Virus record (IMG/VR): IMGVR_UViG_3300035698_025552
Location: 1-23,769 of that record
Length of the DNA stretch: 23,769 bases
Strand: one strand, 5' to 3'
Source: a virus
Shown: in pieces, positions 7,991 through 15,267 of the stretch
Numbering within the stretch: the first letter of the stretch is position 1
Layout: each line of letters starts with the position of its first letter
Notes under the pieces: model-generated
Told to the model about the DNA's origin: nothing
The model's database searches: none
The model's input: the letters and a program-made list of their open reading frames with translations, nothing else
Position numbers and translations under genes: made by a program

Positions 7991-8879
7991 CGAATACACA
8001 TCAATCAATAAAAAGAATTGCATCCATATAAGTTTTAGCGAGTTTTCGTTATTTAATGAATGTCCTCATAAACATTTGGTTTTTAAATATCTCAAATTAG
8101 AAGAGCAACCTCCATCTATACATCTATATTTTGGAAATGCCATCCACGAGGCTTTGGAAATGTATGTAAAAGAGAAATATACAATTCAACAAAGAATTGA
8201 CTATTTCAAAGAGACTTTCCGTAAGAATATGATGGATAATATGAAAGATGATAAAACTTTCAAAGATGTGGATGATTTTATAGACCAAGGGGAAAATATT
8301 CTTACTATACTTGACACAGAAGCCCTTCTTAAAGGGTATGAGGTGTTTTCTGTAGAAGAAGCATTATATGAAAGCTTACACAAGAAATTCAAATTCAAAG
8401 GTTTCATTGACCTTATATTATTCAATCCAGAAACAGGTATGTATTTAATTGTTGACTGGAAAACATCTGGAGAAGCGTGGAAGGTGGCTAAAAAATTAAC
8501 TGACCATATTTTTCTTTGTCAAATGAGGTTTTATAAATACTTCTGGGGGAAGAAACATAATATCCCCCTTGATAAGATTGATTGTAAATATGTTGTATTG
8601 AATAGGCTCAAAAACAAAAAGAAACCCAAGGGTGGATTTGGAGAAGTGCAAATCGTAGATATCAATTCATCTGAGGATGAAATAATGGTATCTTTAAATC
8701 AATTGGCAAAAACTGTGAAAAATATTCACATTAAGCAGGAATTTCCAAAATATAAATTTGTTGGGGGTGAGGGATTTGGATGTTTGTTCTGTAAATTCAA
8801 AAATGATGTACACCCGCTTTGCAATAGTAAATACAACCAATATACTGAGCTATTGCAACAACACCCCAAATCTTCTTGA
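7962..8879 (+). CDS. Cas4/RecB-like PD-(D/E)XK nuclease with Fe-S cysteines
   Basis: 305 residues from the ATG at 7962. The frame is open further upstream, to 7815, but that stretch lies under the 73-residue gene and reads as low-quality sequence, so the internal start is preferred. The RecB-family catalytic set is visible: H62 (GNAIHEAL), D150 (GFIDLIL), D165-x-K167 (VDWKTSG), and Q187 with Y191 (QMRFYKY). One cysteine before the core (C34 in NECPHK) and three after it (C274, C277, C287) match the four ligands of the 4Fe-4S cluster in Cas4 and AddB nucleases. Such enzymes trim DNA ends. In a phage the likely role is recombination or host DNA breakdown. There is no cas1 or CRISPR array nearby, so a CRISPR role is unlikely. 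Confidence 0.85.
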   Translation: MTNKIVAKTDEYTSINKKNCIHISFSEFSLFNECPHKHLVFKYLKLEEQPPSIHLYFGNAIHEALEMYVKEKYTIQQRIDYFKETFRKNMMDNMKDDKTFKDVDDFIDQGENILTILDTEALLKGYEVFSVEEALYESLHKKFKFKGFIDLILFNPETGMYLIVDWKTSGEAWKVAKKLTDHIFLCQMRFYKYFWGKKHNIPLDKIDCKYVVLNRLKNKKKPKGGFGEVQIVDINSSEDEIMVSLNQLAKTVKNIHIKQEFPKYKFVGGEGFGCLFCKFKNDVHPLCNSKYNQYTELLQQHPKSS

Positions 8880-8933
8880 TTTTTATTGTAAAAAGCCTTA
8901 TATTTTTTATTGAAACTATTTAAAACTTAAAAT

Positions 8934-9350
8934 ATGGCTTATTACACAAAGAAAGATGTGATAGAATTTGTTAATACAAATAATGACATTATCTTAAAAA
9001 AAAATCAGAAACCTGTTACTCCCAAAGATGAACCACTATCTCAACTTGAAAATGGAAGCGATATAGTTGGGTTTTTCTGGATAGATTACGACGACCAGGG
9101 AGATGGTAATGTAGGTATCAATTTTAAAGGGAGTACATTTGTAAGGATTGGTGCTGATTTATATACAGATGATAGATACGCTCTTGACCTTTTTCATGCT
9201 CAATCAGAGGGCACAACAATAACTGAAATTATACAAAAACGTATTGATGATGCAAAAAAAGCTGCAAAATCAATTGTCATTGATGAGCAGAACGAGATGC
9301 AAAGTAAAATAAATCAGCAAATCAAAGACAGTACAAAAGAAAATAAATAA
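8934..9350 (+). CDS. Unknown 138-residue protein
   Basis: Starts with a helix (YYTKKDVIEFVNTNN), followed by a beta-rich middle with an acidic loop (IDYDDQGDGNVGINF) and a long charged C-terminal helix rich in Lys, Gln and Asp. No catalytic motif was recognised, and there is no membrane segment. It precedes the next gene by only 2 nt, so the two form a pair ahead of the helicase. The 54-nt gap before it is AT-rich with no clear promoter. Confidence 0.65.
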   Translation: MAYYTKKDVIEFVNTNNDIILKKNQKPVTPKDEPLSQLENGSDIVGFFWIDYDDQGDGNVGINFKGSTFVRIGADLYTDDRYALDLFHAQSEGTTITEIIQKRIDDAKKAAKSIVIDEQNEMQSKINQQIKDSTKENK

Positions 9351-9352
9351 TC

Positions 9353-9688
9353 ATGACACTGGAAGAGCTTGAGCAATTAAGAAATCTTAATGCTCTTGAT
9401 ATATTGTATAAAATTCTTGATATAGGTGATTCTGCAAAAATTGATGCCGAGAGTTCAATAAAAGGTGTTAAGGATGCTGGGATACGCCTCAGGAAAAAAA
9501 TGCAAGATATTAAGCTGCTATCTGACGTTATTAGAGATAAAGTCCAAATTCAAAAAAGTGCCGATTGGAGCGATAAGAGAAAGTTTATACTTGATAAGGC
9601 TATAAAAGCCGAACAGGAGAAAATAAACAAGGAGGATAAGGCAATACAAAAAAGAAAACAAAAAAGACTCCAGGAACTTAATAATTAA
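9353..9688 (+). CDS. Unknown 111-residue helical protein
   Basis: Almost wholly helical and charged. Residues ~65-111 are a Lys/Gln/Glu-rich coiled-coil-like tail. The N-terminal half (LEELEQLRNLNALDILYKIL) has amphipathic heptads. No known family recognised. Its start lies 2 nt after the previous stop; 24 nt later the helicase gene begins from its own promoter box. Confidence 0.6.
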   Translation: MTLEELEQLRNLNALDILYKILDIGDSAKIDAESSIKGVKDAGIRLRKKMQDIKLLSDVIRDKVQIQKSADWSDKRKFILDKAIKAEQEKINKEDKAIQKRKQKRLQELNN

Positions 9689-9700
9689 TCAAAAAAATCA

Positions 9701-9708
9701 TATATTTG
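9701..9708 (+). promoter_or_regulatory. TAnnTTTG promoter box of the helicase gene
   Basis: TATATTTG followed by C is a strong match to the Bacteroidota -7 element. It ends 4 nt before the helicase ATG. No TTG was found at the -33 position. Confidence 0.6.
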
Positions 9709-9712
9709 CACT

Positions 9713-11635
9713 ATGGCAAAAAAGCGCACCAAGAAAAAAGATGAAGAACTTATTGTTAACATTCGAATGTTAAGAATTAACTATGAATTGAGGTATGGTT
9801 ATTTGCCAATACTAAGTGAATATATTAAGCGACTTCCAAAAGAACACAGAAAAGTAAGAAAAGATAGAATTCTAACTCCTGGCGGTGATGAAAAAGATGA
9901 TTGGGTAAGAACTATATCAAATGCAAAAATAGGAGAGATTGTCGTTTTTATGCTTGATAATAAAATCCGATTCTACTTTGAGAATATTACCCAAGAGGCT
10001 TTGGATGGGATTACGCAGGAATACAAAGAAAGGCAACAAAGGTTATCTCAAATTCTAAAATTAAAAAAAGAGGGACTTAAAGACGCTGACGGGGATGACT
10101 ATTCTTTCATGAAAATACAACCCTACAATTACCAAAAACAAGCCATAAGATTTTTTGAAATTAATAATGGGATTGCTATATTGGGAGACCAGCCTGGCGT
10201 TGGAAAAACGTGTGCAGCTTTTGGATATGCAATTAAACATAATCTTAAAACTCTTATTGTTTGTCCAGCTACATTGAAGTTGATGTGGAGAAAAGAAATT
10301 GAGAAATTTACACACGAGAGAGCATTTGTTTACAAATTCAAACCAAAAAAGAAAAGTAAACTTATTGCACACAAAAAGAAAGAATCATTATTTCATATTG
10401 TCAATTATGATTCAGTTGAAACATATGTTAAATTGGAATACAATCATAAGTGCAAAGGGAGAATGGTTAATAGAGAAGGTAAAAACGAAGCTTGTGGGTG
10501 GGAAATTACTGACTTAACTAAAAAATATAAGAAGTGCCCAAAATGTGAAAATACAGGAAACATAAAAACTCGAATTGTAGGAGTGGTATATTTTGAAGAT
10601 AAAGTGTGTGAATACATTGACCCCGCAGACTATGATTTAATTGTAGTAGACGAGTGCCATAGAATGAAAGAACAAAAAACCTCTTGGACGCAGATAATAA
10701 AAAGAAGTTTTAATGAAATTCCAAGAAAAATATTAATGTCTGGCACTGTTATAAAAAACAGACCTATGGAATTATTTTCATTGTTAAGTTTTATTGACCC
10801 TAAAGAGTGGAAGAATTCACATGATTTTGGAGTAAGATATGGAGCTGGTCATGACTCTGGGTTTGGATGGGACTATGGTGGAGCATCTAATTTAGAAGAA
10901 TTGTTTGAGAGAATGACTGGTGTGTTTCTTAGGAGGCTAAAAAAAGATGTTCTTAAAGAATTGCCTCCTAAAACTTATATTGATATTCCAATTGAACTAT
11001 CCGATAAAGAGTTTAGGGAGTATAGAAAACTTGAAGATACTTTTAAGGAAGAGGATAATGATGATGGTTTTCTTGCTAAGATGCATAAACTTAAGCAGTT
11101 TACAGGTCGAGTCAAAATAAGTAGAATTAAGGAGATTATAGAAGATATTATTACAGGCGGCGAAAAAGTCGTGGTCGTATCAGATTATCAATTTATGGCC
11201 GAGGAGGTCTTTGGTTTTTTTGGAGATAAAGCTGTTCTTCATTCTGGAGCTATGTCTGATGAAGATAAATACACATCTGAAACTCGATTTATGGAAGATG
11301 AGAGCGTGTCTGTTTTCTCTGGAATGATAATGGCATCTGGTGTTGGAATTACATTGACAGCTGCAAGTAAAATTATTATTTTAGGTTTTGCATGGACTCC
11401 AGCCGATATGGAACAAGTGGAAGATAGAATCCATAGAGCTAGTACAACAGCATCTAATATAGAGGTAATTCAATTGCACTGTGTGGATACTGTTGATGAG
11501 GATGCAAAAGAAATTCTTAGAGACAAAGCTTATATTACCACAAAGGTTATGGATAATAAAGAATTTACAAAGGATGCGGAGTCATATGACGAGAATATTT
11601 TCAAGGAATTATTAAAAAGAGTAAAAAATAGATAA
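9713..11635 (+). CDS. SNF2-family DEAD-like helicase with zinc insertion
   Basis: A 640-residue superfamily 2 ATPase. Visible motifs are Q-like YNYQKQAI (138-145), Walker A GDQPGVGKT (158-166), LIVCPATL (181-188), DECH box (313-316), SGT (343-345), FLRRLKKDV (405-413) typical of SNF2, VVVVSDY (486-492), GVGITLTAAS (543-552), and motif VI QVEDRIHR (568-575). The RIHR and FLRRLKKDV stretches place it with SNF2/HepA proteins rather than with T4 UvsW. Between the ATPase motifs, C247, C261, C275 and C278 form a zinc-ribbon-like insertion. The N-terminal ~125 residues are a separate Lys-rich region. Likely roles are DNA branch remodelling, replication restart or moving proteins off DNA. Confidence 0.88.
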   Translation: MAKKRTKKKDEELIVNIRMLRINYELRYGYLPILSEYIKRLPKEHRKVRKDRILTPGGDEKDDWVRTISNAKIGEIVVFMLDNKIRFYFENITQEALDGITQEYKERQQRLSQILKLKKEGLKDADGDDYSFMKIQPYNYQKQAIRFFEINNGIAILGDQPGVGKTCAAFGYAIKHNLKTLIVCPATLKLMWRKEIEKFTHERAFVYKFKPKKKSKLIAHKKKESLFHIVNYDSVETYVKLEYNHKCKGRMVNREGKNEACGWEITDLTKKYKKCPKCENTGNIKTRIVGVVYFEDKVCEYIDPADYDLIVVDECHRMKEQKTSWTQIIKRSFNEIPRKILMSGTVIKNRPMELFSLLSFIDPKEWKNSHDFGVRYGAGHDSGFGWDYGGASNLEELFERMTGVFLRRLKKDVLKELPPKTYIDIPIELSDKEFREYRKLEDTFKEEDNDDGFLAKMHKLKQFTGRVKISRIKEIIEDIITGGEKVVVVSDYQFMAEEVFGFFGDKAVLHSGAMSDEDKYTSETRFMEDESVSVFSGMIMASGVGITLTAASKIIILGFAWTPADMEQVEDRIHRASTTASNIEVIQLHCVDTVDEDAKEILRDKAYITTKVMDNKEFTKDAESYDENIFKELLKRVKNR

Positions 11636-11672
11636 TTTTTATTATCAATCTTTAATTTATGTTTTTTCTATA

Positions 11673-11679
11673 TATTTAT
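11673..11679 (+). promoter_or_regulatory. Late-type TATTTAT motif
   Basis: TATATTTATTAAAAAATATA lies 23 nt ahead of the ATG at 11703, after a T-rich tract (GTTTTTTCTA). Confidence 0.5.
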
Positions 11680-11702
11680 TAAAAAATATAAATTTCAAAG
11701 AT

Positions 11703-12320
11703 ATGAGTACTGAAAAATTTCAAATTTCCCAAAAAAGATTAGACGAGATAATCTTAGAAGAGGTAGTTAGGCTTAAAAAGATAAAAACTCTTAAGACTCA
11801 AAAAAACAATCTCTTAAAAGAGATGCATGAGCTTTACGGCGAAGAAAATGTTGACGAGATTTTTGGCATGAATCAGAAACGACAAGATAAAAGAACAGAA
11901 CTTCTTCAACAAAGAGTGGCTCAACTTACTAACCCTAAGACTTGGACAGCGAAATTTCCAGACCTTGTTGAATATATGAAGGGTGATGAAAATAAATTAA
12001 GAGCTTATTTTGAGAAAATAGCAAAAAATCCTAGTATGATGTCTAATTTTTATAGCGCTGCTAAGGAAAATATGGAAAAAGGTAAAAAATATCTTGATTT
12101 TTGGGTGGATAATTTTCACGAAAAAGGTGCTACTCCTTTATGGGATGCGGGAAATGGTGTTTACGTAAGTGCTGGAGTTGCAGGCAAAGGCGGCGGTGGA
12201 ATTACAGGTCCTGCAGGACAGACAGGGCAAAGCTCTAGAGGTGCAGAACTTTCACAACAAGTACAAGCCAAAAAACGCGCATCAGGAATGACTGGTCGAC
12301 AAAAATATGGACAGGAGTAA
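11703..12320 (+). CDS. Probable virion-associated protein with LxE propeptide-like start
   Basis: 205 residues, no known family. The N-terminus has an amphipathic helix, SQKRLDEIILEEVVRLKK, at about residues 9-26. It resembles the short leader helices seen on internal head proteins of T4-like phages, with LEE (or ILE) as a possible prohead protease site. A charged coiled-coil stretch follows (residues ~20-75), then a compact helical region with FPDLVEYM and KKYLDFWVDNF. The C-terminal ~55 residues are Gly/Gln/Ala-rich and flexible. A TATTTAT motif precedes the gene and a strong bidirectional terminator follows it, so it is probably a single-gene late transcript. The packaged-protein role is inference. 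Confidence 0.6.
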   Translation: MSTEKFQISQKRLDEIILEEVVRLKKIKTLKTQKNNLLKEMHELYGEENVDEIFGMNQKRQDKRTELLQQRVAQLTNPKTWTAKFPDLVEYMKGDENKLRAYFEKIAKNPSMMSNFYSAAKENMEKGKKYLDFWVDNFHEKGATPLWDAGNGVYVSAGVAGKGGGGITGPAGQTGQSSRGAELSQQVQAKKRASGMTGRQKYGQE

Positions 12321-12337
12321 TAATAAATTAATCATAT

Positions 12338-12379
12338 AAACAAAAAAACCGTGAACTAAAATTCACGGTTTTTTTGTTT
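12338..12379. terminator. Bidirectional intrinsic terminator
   Basis: Eighteen bases at 12338-12355 pair perfectly with 12362-12379 around a 6-nt loop. The GC-rich top is CCGTGAA/TTCACGG, flanked by A7 on one side and T7 on the other, so it can end transcripts from both directions. It lies between the convergent genes ending at 12320 and 12395. Confidence 0.92.
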
Positions 12380-12394
12380 ATAATATATTATTTT

Positions 12395-12676
12395 CTAATA
12401 GTCAGAGAATTTTCCCTGTCCCACTTTTAACATAGAAAGTACAGCGTGCTCCACAACATATACGTCTCTTGAGTCTTGATATTTTTTATATAAAAATAAA
12501 TTAATCACAAGGAAAGGTATTGCAATATACCAATTAAATATAAATAGCGCTTTTATTGCAAATATAGTAATTAATATTGCTAGTGTAACATACTGACGTT
12601 GCTTTTTTGATTCTACTTTAATAACATTTTCTGATTTTGCTATTTCGTCTCTAAAATTTTCTTCTTTCGTTTTCAT
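12395..12676 (-). CDS. Small membrane protein, two hydrophobic segments
   Basis: 93 residues. A charged N-terminal helix (1-28, EENFRDEIAKSENVIKVESK) is followed by hydrophobic segments at ~29-47 and ~50-63 split by an NW turn, then a soluble tail. This fits a two-helix hairpin in the inner membrane. Its size and proximity to the endolysin make a holin or lysis-control role possible, but it is transcribed in the opposite direction. No family recognised. Confidence 0.6.
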   Translation of the reverse strand: MKTKEENFRDEIAKSENVIKVESKKQRQYVTLAILITIFAIKALFIFNWYIAIPFLVINLFLYKKYQDSRDVYVVEHAVLSMLKVGQGKFSDY

Positions 12677-12744
12677 AATATTGTTTTTAAATTCCTACTT
12701 CTTCTATATCTTACGCACCTGTGAAATATTTGTTGCACTTTTAT

Positions 12745-12751
12745 ATAAATA
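12745..12751 (-). promoter_or_regulatory. Late-type TATTTAT motif, leftward
   Basis: On the minus strand the site reads AATATTTATATAAAAG, a full match to the consensus seen elsewhere. It lies 68 nt upstream of the leftward membrane protein gene. On the plus strand the same bases read TATAAATA. Confidence 0.4.
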
Positions 12752-12767
12752 TTTCTCTTTTTTTGAA

Positions 12768-12774
12768 TATTTAT
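12768..12774 (+). promoter_or_regulatory. Late-type TATTTAT motif of the endolysin gene
   Basis: GAATATTTATAATAAAAAAG follows a T-rich tract and ends 12 nt before the ATG at 12787. It also supports 12787 rather than the upstream GTG at 12721 as the start. Confidence 0.55.
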
Positions 12775-12786
12775 AATAAAAAAGTT

Positions 12787-13695
12787 ATGGTAGCACGTTA
12801 CGGAGAAAGAGGGGTATATATATCTCAAATTCAAAAATACCTATCTAACCTTGGCTATGACCTTGTAGTAGATGGGCATTTTGGCAAAGTTACTTTGCGC
12901 TCAGTTAAGGCGTTTCAAAAAAGAATAGGATTAAATGTTGACGGCGAAGTTGGAGAGAGAACGTATACCGCTCTCAAAGTTTCACAAAAAAGAAGTTTTA
13001 AAGAAAGTTCTGACAGGGTTCTAGAAAAAGATTACGGAGAACTTGAAGTAAACACCTCTTGTGAGTTGCCATCAGAACAATATAATAAGCTCATTACATC
13101 AAAAGAAATGGTGTTTCTCCATTTTACAGCTGGCAGCGGCTCGGCCTCTAACACTATAAACTACTGGGATTCTAATGAGTCTAAAATTGCAACAGCGTAT
13201 GTTATAGCTAGAGATAATGCTGAAATATATCAAGCGTTCCATCCTGACTATTGGGGTTGGCATCTTGGAGTTAAGAACACTAAAGGTAGATTAGATAAGG
13301 CGTCTGTGGGAATTGAAGTTTGTTCTTATGGTGGATTGAAATATAAGAATGATAGCTATTACGCGTGGCCTGATGATTTTTCACAAAAAACAATCCCAGC
13401 TGAGGATGTTTATGAAGTTGATGAAAATTTTAGAGGGTATAATTACTTTCAAAAGTTCACAAAAGAACAAATAGATTTAATTGAGAAATTGTTATTGCAA
13501 CTGGTTAAAGAATATAATATATCAGTACAAGATAGTTTTGATGAGAGCTGGTTTGAATATAAGCCAGAACTTGTTGCGGCAAATATCCCTGGTATATGGA
13601 ATCATGTGAATGTGAGAAAAGATAAAAGCGACCTCTATCCAGATAAGAGAATTGTTGCTATGTTAAATCGAGTTTCTAAAAAAGTGAATGGATAA
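12787..13695 (+). CDS. Endolysin: peptidoglycan-binding domain plus N-acetylmuramoyl-L-alanine amidase
   Basis: 302 residues. Residues ~5-65 are a PG_binding_1 domain (GERGVYISQIQKYLSNLGY, then VDGHFGKVTLRSVKAFQ and VDGEVGERTYTAL). Residues ~100-285 are an Amidase_2 domain, which cuts the bond between muramic acid and the stem peptide. Expected metal and catalytic positions are H112 (LHFTAGS), E177 (GIEVCSYGG), H273 (WNHVNVRKDKSD) and D282, the last standing where many relatives have Cys. There is no signal peptide, so release at lysis would need a holin. The motif-proximal ATG is chosen; the GTG at 12721 would add a hydrophobic N-terminus encoded by promoter-like DNA. The stop overlaps the next start by one base. 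Confidence 0.88.
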   Translation: MVARYGERGVYISQIQKYLSNLGYDLVVDGHFGKVTLRSVKAFQKRIGLNVDGEVGERTYTALKVSQKRSFKESSDRVLEKDYGELEVNTSCELPSEQYNKLITSKEMVFLHFTAGSGSASNTINYWDSNESKIATAYVIARDNAEIYQAFHPDYWGWHLGVKNTKGRLDKASVGIEVCSYGGLKYKNDSYYAWPDDFSQKTIPAEDVYEVDENFRGYNYFQKFTKEQIDLIEKLLLQLVKEYNISVQDSFDESWFEYKPELVAANIPGIWNHVNVRKDKSDLYPDKRIVAMLNRVSKKVNG

Positions 13696-13988
13696 TGACA
13701 AAGCAAGACGAGGTTAAAATAAGAAAAATGATTCAAGGGCAAATTGACAAGGCTCTTAAATCCGAACGAAAATTGCGAGCATCTGAAATTAAAACTGAAA
13801 TTTCAGTTACATGGAAAAAACATGAGAAGGAAATAAAAACTTTCATGAAAAAAGAACTGGATAAGTTAGATAAAGAAAAAATGTCCAAAGAAGATATTAA
13901 AACTATAATTGGAAAGGCATTTATAAGACAATATAGATTTATGTGGGAAAAAGGAAAATTTGTCACATCATACCTTAATGATATATAA
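13695..13988 (+). CDS. Small helical protein, coiled-coil
   Basis: 97 residues, Lys/Glu-rich and nearly all helical (residues ~5-70 have heptad character: VKIRKMIQGQIDKALKSE, then KEIKTFMKKELDKLDKE). The C-terminal part is more compact with aromatic residues (FIRQYRFMWEKGKF). The ATG overlaps the endolysin stop by one base, so it is translationally coupled. No known motif or membrane segment, which argues against holin and leaves spanin-like or virion roles open. Confidence 0.6.
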   Translation: MTKQDEVKIRKMIQGQIDKALKSERKLRASEIKTEISVTWKKHEKEIKTFMKKELDKLDKEKMSKEDIKTIIGKAFIRQYRFMWEKGKFVTSYLNDI

Positions 13989-13989
13989 T

Positions 13990-14601
13990 ATGACACCTGA
14001 AATGGAACAACAAATAAGAGAATTAGTTCGTAAGTCAATTGACGAAACAGCATTTGAAGAGCTGAAAAAAGCTCCTGCAAAAAAAGAAAAGTTTTTTGAT
14101 GAATTAAGACAGAACGCAAAAAAGAGCGCTCAAGCAGCTCACGATGCTTTATTCTTTGGCGGTAACAAAGATAATCTTGACGGTACGATGAAAAGAATAT
14201 CTTTAGGAGAATCAGCGAAACCAAGAATTAATAAGACTGATGTGGTTAATTTTGAAAAAGATTTTCAGAATTTTATTCCTAATGCAACTATAAGTTTAGA
14301 CACGCAGAAAAACGGATATGCATTAAGTTTTCCAAAGGTGCCAGGCGGAATGGAAGTGTATGCATCAGGGAAATTAACATTTGGACAAGGACAGGTTGCA
14401 GACTTCAAATTATCTTTGTTAAATGGAGTAATGGTTAATTTGCTCAATTTCAAACCCACACAGGACAATAAAACTGTGTTAGAAGACCTTTACAATTTCT
14501 ATCATACCTGGGGCGACCATTGGAGAGAAACATTAGGAACAGCACCAACAGAAGATGAGAGTAATGAAGAGGGTGGCGAAGAAGGAATGCCAGCTATCTA
14601 A
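13990..14601 (+). CDS. Unknown 203-residue protein, candidate virion-associated
   Basis: The ATG at 13990, one base after the previous stop, is preferred over an upstream in-frame ATG that lies inside the neighbour. The protein has a leader-like helix (MEQQIRELVRKSIDETAFEE) with a possible IDE cleavage site, a Lys/Ala-rich linker, then a folded region at ~85-185. The region has FEKDFQNFIPNATISLDTQK, FPKVPGGMEVYASGKLTF and a LEDLYNFYHTWGDHWRETL helix. I recall similar layouts in unannotated proteins of marine phages but cannot name a family. The tail is acidic (EDESNEEGGEEG). The downstream pair of TATTTAT motifs starts a new unit. Confidence 0.6.
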   Translation: MTPEMEQQIRELVRKSIDETAFEELKKAPAKKEKFFDELRQNAKKSAQAAHDALFFGGNKDNLDGTMKRISLGESAKPRINKTDVVNFEKDFQNFIPNATISLDTQKNGYALSFPKVPGGMEVYASGKLTFGQGQVADFKLSLLNGVMVNLLNFKPTQDNKTVLEDLYNFYHTWGDHWRETLGTAPTEDESNEEGGEEGMPAI

Positions 14602-14605
14602 TAAC

Positions 14606-14639
14606 TATTTATTTTAATAAGATTAATTGTTATATTTAT
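14606..14639 (+). promoter_or_regulatory. Tandem late-type TATTTAT motifs
   Basis: Exact TATTTAT occurs at 14606-14612 and again at 14633-14639, 27 nt apart. They lie 33 and 6 nt ahead of the ATG at 14646. This is the only gene in the window with two copies. Confidence 0.5.
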
Positions 14640-14645
14640 TTTTAT

Positions 14646-14936
14646 ATGAATTCTATTCAAACTATAATAGAAAATCAGGATAAATATAAGGAGGAGATAA
14701 TAAATTTTCTCAAGAATGATTATGAACAAACAAAAAAGAGACTTCAAAAAATTAAGCCAGCTGATAAATTCATTGAAAAAGAAAAAGTGAAATTGGTTAA
14801 AAAGTTTAAAAAATTGAAGTATGATAACTTTATCAGTCGTTTGTTTTTTATGCATTCTAAAAGACATCCTGTATTCTATGCTTGGTGGAATGAACAAAAC
14901 GAAGAAGTAAATATTCTACAGTATGACAAAAGATAG
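14646..14936 (+). CDS. Unknown 96-residue basic helical protein
   Basis: Charged helices at ~1-55 (IQTIIENQDKYKEEIINFL; KRLQKIKPADKFIEKEKVKL) and an aromatic C-terminal part (FISRLFFMHSKRHPVFYAWW). No membrane segment or catalytic motif. It is the first gene of a three-gene cluster in which each gene overlaps the next (14 nt, then 8 nt), so the three are probably translated in a coupled way. Confidence 0.55.
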   Translation: MNSIQTIIENQDKYKEEIINFLKNDYEQTKKRLQKIKPADKFIEKEKVKLVKKFKKLKYDNFISRLFFMHSKRHPVFYAWWNEQNEEVNILQYDKR

Positions 14937-15267
14937 AAAAAGCGAAGGAACCGACATTTATCTAATTGACCTTAGATATGCATTTTCAATGAATCACTTT
15001 TATGAATTTTTCGGAGAAAATGTGCCGTTCTCTTACATCGAACAAGAAAGTTACATCGACTTTAAGTCTATGGCCTTTGATTTGATTAATCCAAAAATAA
15101 AGTTTCGCAAATATGGAAGAGAAAAATTAACGCTAACATTAAAAGCTGAAATGACACCAGAAGAGCGCGAAAAACTCATAAAAATAAACAAAGAAAATAA
15201 ATTTCGGTTTTTTTATGATTATTTAATAGAAAACATAAGACTTTACAAAAACGAAGAAGATGAGTGA
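14923..15267 (+). CDS. Unknown 114-residue protein
   Basis: A soluble, mixed alpha/beta-looking protein. YLIDLRYAFSMNHFYEFFG near residues 13-31 and FRFFYDYLIENIRLYKNEE near the end are aromatic helices. The middle holds charged beta-like stretches (KFRKYGREKLTLTLKAEM). It overlaps both neighbours. No family recognised. Confidence 0.55.
   Translation: MTKDRKSEGTDIYLIDLRYAFSMNHFYEFFGENVPFSYIEQESYIDFKSMAFDLINPKIKFRKYGREKLTLTLKAEMTPEEREKLIKINKENKFRFFYDYLIENIRLYKNEEDE

Noticed and set aside
7962-8879. A CRISPR adaptation role for the Cas4-like nuclease
   Set aside because: No repeat-spacer array, Cas1 or Cas2 was found in the window.
12721-12738. Short inverted repeat GTG...CAC as an operator
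   Set aside because: Only three outer base pairs plus an AT core match; too weak in AT-rich DNA.
12744-12751. Perfect T4 late-promoter box TATAAATA on the plus strand
   Set aside because: The same bases read as the TATTTAT consensus on the minus strand toward the leftward gene, and the endolysin has a nearer motif at 12768. No other gene has TATAAATA in the coding direction.
12721-12786. GTG start for the endolysin with a hydrophobic N-terminus that could be a signal
   Set aside because: The stretch is AT-rich promoter-like DNA holding the TATTTAT motif, and the PG-binding domain begins right after the ATG at 12787.
13733-14224. Minus-strand frame of 163 codons
   Set aside because: Antisense to two genes joined at 13988-13990; composition is shadow-like and it has no start signal.
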